Shown: one piece after another, positions 58,013 through 64,000 of the stretch | How the letters are laid out: every line of letters begins with the position of its first letter | Position numbering within the stretch: position 1 is the first letter of the stretch | Assembly: GCF_003752025.1 (NCBI RefSeq) | Contig: NZ_RJKR01000009.1 | Coordinates: 62,001-126,000, forward strand | Direction: 5' to 3' | DNA: 64,000 nucleotides | DNA from: Curtobacterium sp. PhB115 | GTDB taxonomy: Bacteria > Actinomycetota > Actinomycetes > Actinomycetales > Microbacteriaceae | Notes under the pieces: model-generated | What the model saw: only the letters and a program-made list of their open reading frames with translations | What the model was told of the DNA's origin: nothing | The model's database searches: none | Position numbers and translations under genes: made by a program

Positions 58013-58228
58013 CTAGTTTCTGCCGTACTTCTTGTGCACTGCCTGTCGGCTGACACCGAGCAGGGTCGCGATCTCCTGCCACGACGCCCCGGCGTTGCGG
58101 GCGGCACGGGCAGCGAGTTCTTCGGTCCGGTCGAGTTCACGGCGGAGCTCGCGCACGTTGGCGAGGGCGGAGAACGGGTCGTCCCCGGAGGCTCCGGCCG
58201 CGAGGCTCGTGATCGTCGGTCGGTCCAT
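58013..58228 (-). CDS. Small HTH regulator of the ABC exporter
   Basis: The 71-residue protein ends in a helix-turn-helix (ASWQEIATLLGVSRQAVHKKYG) after an acidic/basic helix (VRELRRELDRTEELAARAAR). No ligand domain is visible. ATG 58228 is chosen because the promoter -10 ends 7 bases before it. The gene is followed by the exporter after 7 bases. Two palindromes in its promoter suggest autoregulation. Confidence 0.85.
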   Translation of the reverse strand: MDRPTITSLAAGASGDDPFSALANVRELRRELDRTEELAARAARNAGASWQEIATLLGVSRQAVHKKYGRN

Positions 58229-58232
58229 GCGT

Positions 58233-58248
58233 GTCAACCTACATTGAC
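58233..58248 (-). promoter_or_regulatory. Proximal operator of the HTH-ABC operon
   Basis: GTCAAC-CTAC-ATTGAC, a palindrome with one mismatch, covers the -10 region and start site. Confidence 0.7.
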
Positions 58249-58265
58249 GCAGCGACATCTGTCAA
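58236..58265 (-). promoter_or_regulatory. Promoter of the HTH-ABC operon
   Basis: On the minus strand TTGACA (58265-58260) and TAGGTT (58241-58236) are spaced by 18 bases, and the ATG follows 7 bases after the -10. Both boxes lie within the operators. Confidence 0.65.
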
Positions 58266-58276
58266 CCTGAGTTGAC
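58261..58276 (-). promoter_or_regulatory. Distal operator of the HTH-ABC operon
   Basis: GTCAAC-CTGA-GTTGAC is a perfect palindrome overlapping the -35 box, 28 bases from the proximal copy. Confidence 0.75.
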
Positions 58277-58309
58277 GGACAGGGTCGCGCGATGCGCTGG
58301 ACGCGACGA

Positions 58310-58361
58310 CGGACGGACGGGAGGCACGGTGCCAGCTGGCACCGTGCCTCCCGTCCGTCGT
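58310..58361 (-). terminator. Long perfect palindrome, terminator of the MHS transporter gene
   Basis: At least 20 bp pair perfectly (about 58312-58333 with 58338-58359) around an AGCT centre. The arms contain GGGAGGCACGGTGCC. It lies just behind the transporter stop at 58373. Confidence 0.75.
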
Positions 58362-58372
58362 GGGGTCGCGAC

Positions 58373-59752
58373 TCAGGCGTCGGCGAACTCCTTGCTCTTC
58401 GTCTCACGGACGAAGAGCAGCGCCACGAGCGTCACCACGGCGGCGATGGTCAGGTAGAGCCCGACCAGGAAGATGTTGCCGTCGGGCTTCCACAGCGCCA
58501 GGGCGATCGTCGGGGCGAGCGACGCACCGAGGATCGACGCGACGTTGTACGCGATCGCCGAGCCGGTGTACCGGACGTTCGTCGGGAACAGCTCGGGCAG
58601 CAGGGCACCCATCGGCCCGAAGGTCAGGCCCATCAGCGACAGGCCGACGATGAGGAACGTGACCACGGTGATCGGGCCCTGCGACGCGGCGAACCAGAAC
58701 TGGAACGTCAGACCGAACAGCGCGATGCCGATCGTCGTCGGGATGAGGGTCTTCCGGCGGCCGAACTTGTCGGCCAGGATGCCGGCGATCGGGGTGAAGA
58801 TGCCGAAGAACACCACGCCGATCATGAGCAGCGTCAGGAACTCACCGCGGCTGTACCCGAGGCCGATCTTCGGGACGAGCGGGCTGGCCTCGGCACCGGT
58901 CGTGCCGTACGACAGGGTGAAGGTCGTCATGAAGTAGAAGAGCACATAGGTGGCGACCATGCCGAAGGTGCCGATGATGAGCGCCTTCCACGAGGTGCGG
59001 AACACCCGGCCGAGCGGCACCTTGGCGACCGTGCCGGACTCCTGGACGCCACGGAACACCGGCGACTCGACGAGCTTGAAGCGCACGTAGAGGCCGATGA
59101 TGACGAGGACGGCGGAGAGCAGGAACGGGATGCGCCAGCCCCACGCCTGGAAGTCGGCGTTCGGCGTGCCGTCCGCACCCGCGGGCATCGCGGCGTTGAT
59201 CGCGATGAACAGGCCGTTCGCGAGCAGGAAGCCGATCGGCGCGCCGAGCTGCGGCATCGAGCCGAACACGCCGCGCTTGCCCTTCGGGGCGTTCTCCGTC
59301 GCGAGCAGCGCCGCGCCGGACCACTCGCCACCGAGGCCGACGCCCTGGGCGAAGCGCATCACGGCGAGGAGGACCGGGGCCCAGACCCCGATCGTGCCGA
59401 ACGTCGGCAGGCAGCCGATGAGGAACGTCGCCGTGCCCATGACGAGCAGCGACGCGACGAGGGTGGTCTTGCGGCCGACGCGGTCACCGAAGTGGCCGAA
59501 GATGATCGACCCGATCGGACGGGCGAAGAACGCCAGTGCGAAGGTGACGAAGGACGACAGCTGCGAGGCCGTCGGGTCCTCGTTCGGGAAGAAGAGCGTC
59601 GGGAAGACGAGGACCGCAGCGGTCGCGTAGACGTAGAAGTCGTAGAACTCGATCGACGTGCCGACGAGGCTGGCGATGACGACGCGCGAGCGCGGGTTGC
59701 TGGCTGGTGCCGGAGCTGAGGTCGGGGTTGCTGGTGCCGGTGCGGCGGTCAT
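58373..59752 (-). CDS. MFS transporter, metabolite:H+ symporter (MHS) type
   Basis: The 459-residue protein has 12 predicted membrane helices and MHS family marks: TSIEFYDFYVYATAA at the first helix, GHFGDRVGRKTTL in the first loop, RFAQGVGLGGEWSGAALL, and ADKFGRRKTLIP in the second half. Relatives carry shikimate, alpha-ketoglutarate, proline/betaine or citrate with protons; the substrate here is unknown. ATG 59752 is used; GTG 59782 is possible, but its AGGAG sits only one base before it. Confidence 0.88.
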   Translation of the reverse strand: MTAAPAPATPTSAPAPASNPRSRVVIASLVGTSIEFYDFYVYATAAVLVFPTLFFPNEDPTASQLSSFVTFALAFFARPIGSIIFGHFGDRVGRKTTLVASLLVMGTATFLIGCLPTFGTIGVWAPVLLAVMRFAQGVGLGGEWSGAALLATENAPKGKRGVFGSMPQLGAPIGFLLANGLFIAINAAMPAGADGTPNADFQAWGWRIPFLLSAVLVIIGLYVRFKLVESPVFRGVQESGTVAKVPLGRVFRTSWKALIIGTFGMVATYVLFYFMTTFTLSYGTTGAEASPLVPKIGLGYSRGEFLTLLMIGVVFFGIFTPIAGILADKFGRRKTLIPTTIGIALFGLTFQFWFAASQGPITVVTFLIVGLSLMGLTFGPMGALLPELFPTNVRYTGSAIAYNVASILGASLAPTIALALWKPDGNIFLVGLYLTIAAVVTLVALLFVRETKSKEFADA

Positions 59753-59940
59753 GGGTGTCGTGTGGTCTTCCGTGGTGCGCACTCCTGGCAGGGAGCACGG
59801 ATACCCGAAACGGCGGACACCGATCGGTTCGCGCAGGGTGGCGCGGGCACCGATCGGGTGCGTTCGGTTGGTGGGGGACCGCTTGTGACGGAAGACAACA
59901 TCGTACGACAGATGTCGCCCACCTGCGAATCAGCCCAGAG

Positions 59941-60597
59941 TCAGCTGGCGGCACCGGCCTCGAGGTGTGCGGGCAGCTGGTGCCCCATCCGGTCGCGCTT
60001 GGTGTCGAGGTAGCCGGCGTTCTGCGCGGAGACCCCGACGACGAGCGGGACGAGCGACTCGACGGTGATGCCGTGCTCCTCGAGCTGCCGGCGCTTCTCG
60101 GGGTTGTTCGAGAGCAGCCGGACGCGCGTGATGCCGAGGTCGGCCAGGATGCCCGCGGCACCGCCGTACGCACGGGAGTCGGCGGGGAAGCCGAGCGCCA
60201 GGTTGGCGTCGAGCGTGTCGAGACCGTCCTCTTGCAGGCGGTAGGCCTTGAGCTTGTTGATGAGGCCGATGCCGCGCCCCTCTTGCCCGCGCAGGTAGAC
60301 GACCACCCCGCCCTCGGCCGCGATGGTGTCGAGGGCGGCGTCGAGCTGCGGGCCGCACTCGCACTTCAGCGACCCGAAGGCCTCGCCGGTCAGGCACTCG
60401 GAGTGCACGCGCACGAGGGCGCCGTCGCCGGGGGTCGAGCCGTCCGGTGCGGTGCCGATGATGGCGACGTGCTCGGCGCCGGTGACGAGGTCGCGGTACG
60501 CGCGCATCTGGAACGTGCCGTGCGTGGTCGGGACGTTCGTGGACACCTCGAACTGGACCGGGCTGCCCGGCGTGGGGGAGGTCAGCGCGTCGGTCAT
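59941..60597 (-). CDS. ribA: GTP cyclohydrolase II
   Basis: RibA opens the imidazole ring of GTP, the first step of riboflavin synthesis. The 218 residues carry the zinc site SECLTGEAFGSLKCECG, the active-site segment YLRGQEGRGIGL, and LLSNNPEKRRQLEEHGI. It is the single-function form without a RibB domain. The ATG overlaps the ribD stop by 4 bases. Confidence 0.93.
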   Translation of the reverse strand: MTDALTSPTPGSPVQFEVSTNVPTTHGTFQMRAYRDLVTGAEHVAIIGTAPDGSTPGDGALVRVHSECLTGEAFGSLKCECGPQLDAALDTIAAEGGVVVYLRGQEGRGIGLINKLKAYRLQEDGLDTLDANLALGFPADSRAYGGAAGILADLGITRVRLLSNNPEKRRQLEEHGITVESLVPLVVGVSAQNAGYLDTKRDRMGHQLPAHLEAGAAS

Positions 60598-61706
60598 GGG
60601 GTGCTCCGGTCGTTCGTGGGCCCGTCGTCGCCGTGCCCGGGTGCTGCGTGCTGCTGGTCGTGCTGGAGGTGCTGGTGCTGCGCGCGCTGCGGTCGGGCTC
60701 GGACCAGCAGATCGGGGCCGAGGCTGGTGGTCGATAGTACGTCCAACCGCCGACGTCCGGAGATGCTTCCCACCCCGAGGTCGTCGAGCGCGACACGGGG
60801 CCCACCGATCAGGACGGGCGCGATGTACACGAGGTACTCGTCGACGAGCCCGGCGGCGATGAGTGCGGAGGCGACGGTCGGACCACCCTCGACGAAGACG
60901 GAGTGCACGCCGTGCCCGCGCAGTGCACCGAGCGCGGCGGCGAGGTCGTGGCCGGACAGCGTGACGAGGCCGCGCGGGTGCTGCCGGACCGCGGCGTCAG
61001 CGGGGACGGGCCGGTCGCCGAGCACGACCGGGAGCGGCTGGTCGGCGAGGAGCTCGCCGGCGTCGCCGCGGGCGGTCAGGCTCGGGTCGTCGGCGAGGAC
61101 CGTGCCGGTGCCGACGAGGATCGCGTCGTGCGCCGCGCGCTGCTCGTGGACGTGCTGCCGTGCGGCGGCGCCGGTGATCCACTTGCTCGTGCCGTCGGCC
61201 GCGGCAGCCCGTCCGTCGAGGCTCGAGGCCCACTTCACGGTCACCCACGGGCGGCCGAGGCGGACCGACAGGAGCCAGCGTTCGAGGAACGCCTCGGCCT
61301 GGTCGGCGAGGACCCCGGACACCACCTCGACCCCGGCGGCGCGGAGTCGGTCGGCGCCGCCGTGGACGTCCGCGCCGGGGTCGTCGATCGCGTACACGAC
61401 GCGGGCGACGCCGGCTTCGAGGAGCGCGACGGCGCAGGGGCCCGTGCGCCCGGTGTGGTTGCAGGGCTCGAGTGTGACGACCGCGGTCGCGCCGCGGAGG
61501 AGCGACGGGTCGACCTTCGCCATCGCGTCGACCTCGGCGTGCGGTGTCCCGGCGCCCTTGTGCCAGCCCTCGGCGAGGACGTCCCCGGTGGGGGAGAGGA
61601 TCACCGCGCCGACGCGCGCGTGGTCGCCGACGACGGGGCCGAGGGCCGCGAGTTCGAGCCCGCGGCGCATCGCCCGGACCTCGGTGGGTCGTGCCGTTCC
61701 GCTCAC
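60594..61706 (-). CDS. ribD: Riboflavin biosynthesis deaminase/reductase RibD
   Basis: The bifunctional 370-residue enzyme follows RibA in the pathway. The deaminase domain has the zinc motif TPHAEVDAM and TLEPCNHTGRTGPC. The reductase domain begins with RPWVTVKWASSLDGRAAA and has VFVEGGPTVASALIAAGLVDE. It is followed by ribA with overlap and preceded by the GNAT gene after 9 bases. RibE, RibH and RibB are not in this window. Confidence 0.92.
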   Translation of the reverse strand: MSGTARPTEVRAMRRGLELAALGPVVGDHARVGAVILSPTGDVLAEGWHKGAGTPHAEVDAMAKVDPSLLRGATAVVTLEPCNHTGRTGPCAVALLEAGVARVVYAIDDPGADVHGGADRLRAAGVEVVSGVLADQAEAFLERWLLSVRLGRPWVTVKWASSLDGRAAAADGTSKWITGAAARQHVHEQRAAHDAILVGTGTVLADDPSLTARGDAGELLADQPLPVVLGDRPVPADAAVRQHPRGLVTLSGHDLAAALGALRGHGVHSVFVEGGPTVASALIAAGLVDEYLVYIAPVLIGGPRVALDDLGVGSISGRRRLDVLSTTSLGPDLLVRARPQRAQHQHLQHDQQHAAPGHGDDGPTNDRSTP

Positions 61707-61715
61707 GGATCGAGC

Positions 61716-62264
61716 CTACGGCCAGGCCAGGTCGGACGCCGGGGAGCCGTCGGCTCGTCGGAGCGCCGTCCACGCTGGCGTCGGACCACCGTCGCGCCCC
61801 GGCACCCGGGCATCGGCCGTCCCCGTGTACGAGAACCCCGCGCGCCGGGCGACCGCGGCCGAGGCGGTGTTGCCGACGTAGCACTCCCAGTACACGTCCG
61901 GTGCACCCTGGCCGACGGCCCAGTCGACGACGAGCTCCACGGCGTCGTGCATGAGCCCGGCGCCCCGAGCGGACGGCGCGAGCCAGAACCCGAGGTCGCG
62001 CCCGGCGGTCCGGTACCCGACGATGCCCTCGAGCCACGTCGATCCGGGGCGACGGATCGCCCACGTGTACTCGCGGTCCGACGCCCAGCCCGGACCGACG
62101 AGGGCATCGACGAAGGTCGTCGCGTCCCGCGAGGAGTACGGCGACGGGACCGTGGTCCAGCGCACGACGTCGGGGTCCTGGCAGGCAGCGGTGATCGCCG
62201 GAGCGTCCGCCCGGGTCGGGACGTCGAGTCGGACCCGGGCGGATTCCAGCGTGACGGGGAGCAT
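61716..62264 (-). CDS. GNAT family acetyltransferase
   Basis: The 182-residue protein is of the RimJ/RimL-like GNAT group: LESARVRLDVPTRADAPAI at the start and an acetyl-CoA loop in LAPSARGAGLMHDAVELVV. NTASAAVARRAGFSYTG is also present. It starts 2 bases after the trpS stop. Substrate unknown. Confidence 0.85.
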   Translation of the reverse strand: MLPVTLESARVRLDVPTRADAPAITAACQDPDVVRWTTVPSPYSSRDATTFVDALVGPGWASDREYTWAIRRPGSTWLEGIVGYRTAGRDLGFWLAPSARGAGLMHDAVELVVDWAVGQGAPDVYWECYVGNTASAAVARRAGFSYTGTADARVPGRDGGPTPAWTALRRADGSPASDLAWP

Positions 62265-62266
62265 CG

Positions 62267-64000
<1,734 letters not shown>

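Overview
This 64 kb window comes from a high-GC Gram-positive actinobacterium. Gene content and order (dnaX-recR-lysC-asd, topA-tmk-holB next to a small tad cluster, acs beside tad, an LAxTG sortase-type surface protein, actinobacterial SRP RNA and 6C RNA) suggest the family Microbacteriaceae, something like Curtobacterium. The genus is an inference. The window is ordinary chromosome: no insertion sequence, prophage, integrase or CRISPR array is visible. GTG and TTG starts, 1-4 base overlaps between genes, and start codons placed 6-8 bases after a TAnnnT box (apparently leaderless mRNAs) recur throughout.

Layout. 1-7.5 kb: tail of a membrane protein, a HerA-like ATPase, a PH-domain membrane protein, tRNA-Ser, the acetate pathway pta-ackA, and an NAD(P)-binding protein. 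7.56-15.5 kb: SRP RNA with a broken partial copy behind it, then a folded leader and a 2533-residue wall-anchored protein with 20 Ig-like repeats and a collagen-like stalk. 15.7-21.7 kb: dnaX-recR and lysC-asd. 21.7-22.2 kb: a repeat-rich spacer. 22.2-30.3 kb: malate:quinone oxidoreductase, a radical SAM protein under a LexA-type box, a two-component system with an extra membrane protein, thymidine kinase, and a luciferase-like oxidoreductase. 30.4-38.6 kb: a second two-component system, tRNA-Pro, a metallophosphoesterase coupled to a bifunctional PBP, a tiny gene coupled to a RidA protein, and acetyl-CoA synthetase. 38.7-46.8 kb: 6C RNA, a reduced tad pilus cluster, then topA-tmk-holB. 46.9-56.1 kb: TetR regulator, tRNA-Thr, secreted SGNH hydrolase, BLUF photoreceptor, an internally duplicated secreted acid phosphatase, a Gfo/Idh oxidoreductase, a D-Ala-D-Ala carboxypeptidase, nicotinamidase and an aldehyde dehydrogenase. 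56.1-64 kb, minus strand: an ABC exporter with its small HTH regulator and paired operators, an MHS-type transporter, and a closely packed xth-trpS-GNAT-ribD-ribA run.

Working together. Pta/AckA and Acs give two routes between acetate and acetyl-CoA. LysC/Asd feed lysine, diaminopimelate, threonine and methionine, and so link to the wall-building PBP and the carboxypeptidase. The most notable items are the unidentified leader RNA before the giant adhesin-like gene, the SRP RNA partial duplication, the LexA-type box on the radical SAM gene, the self-contained HTH/ABC operator system, the 6C RNA, and the tandemly duplicated phosphatase.
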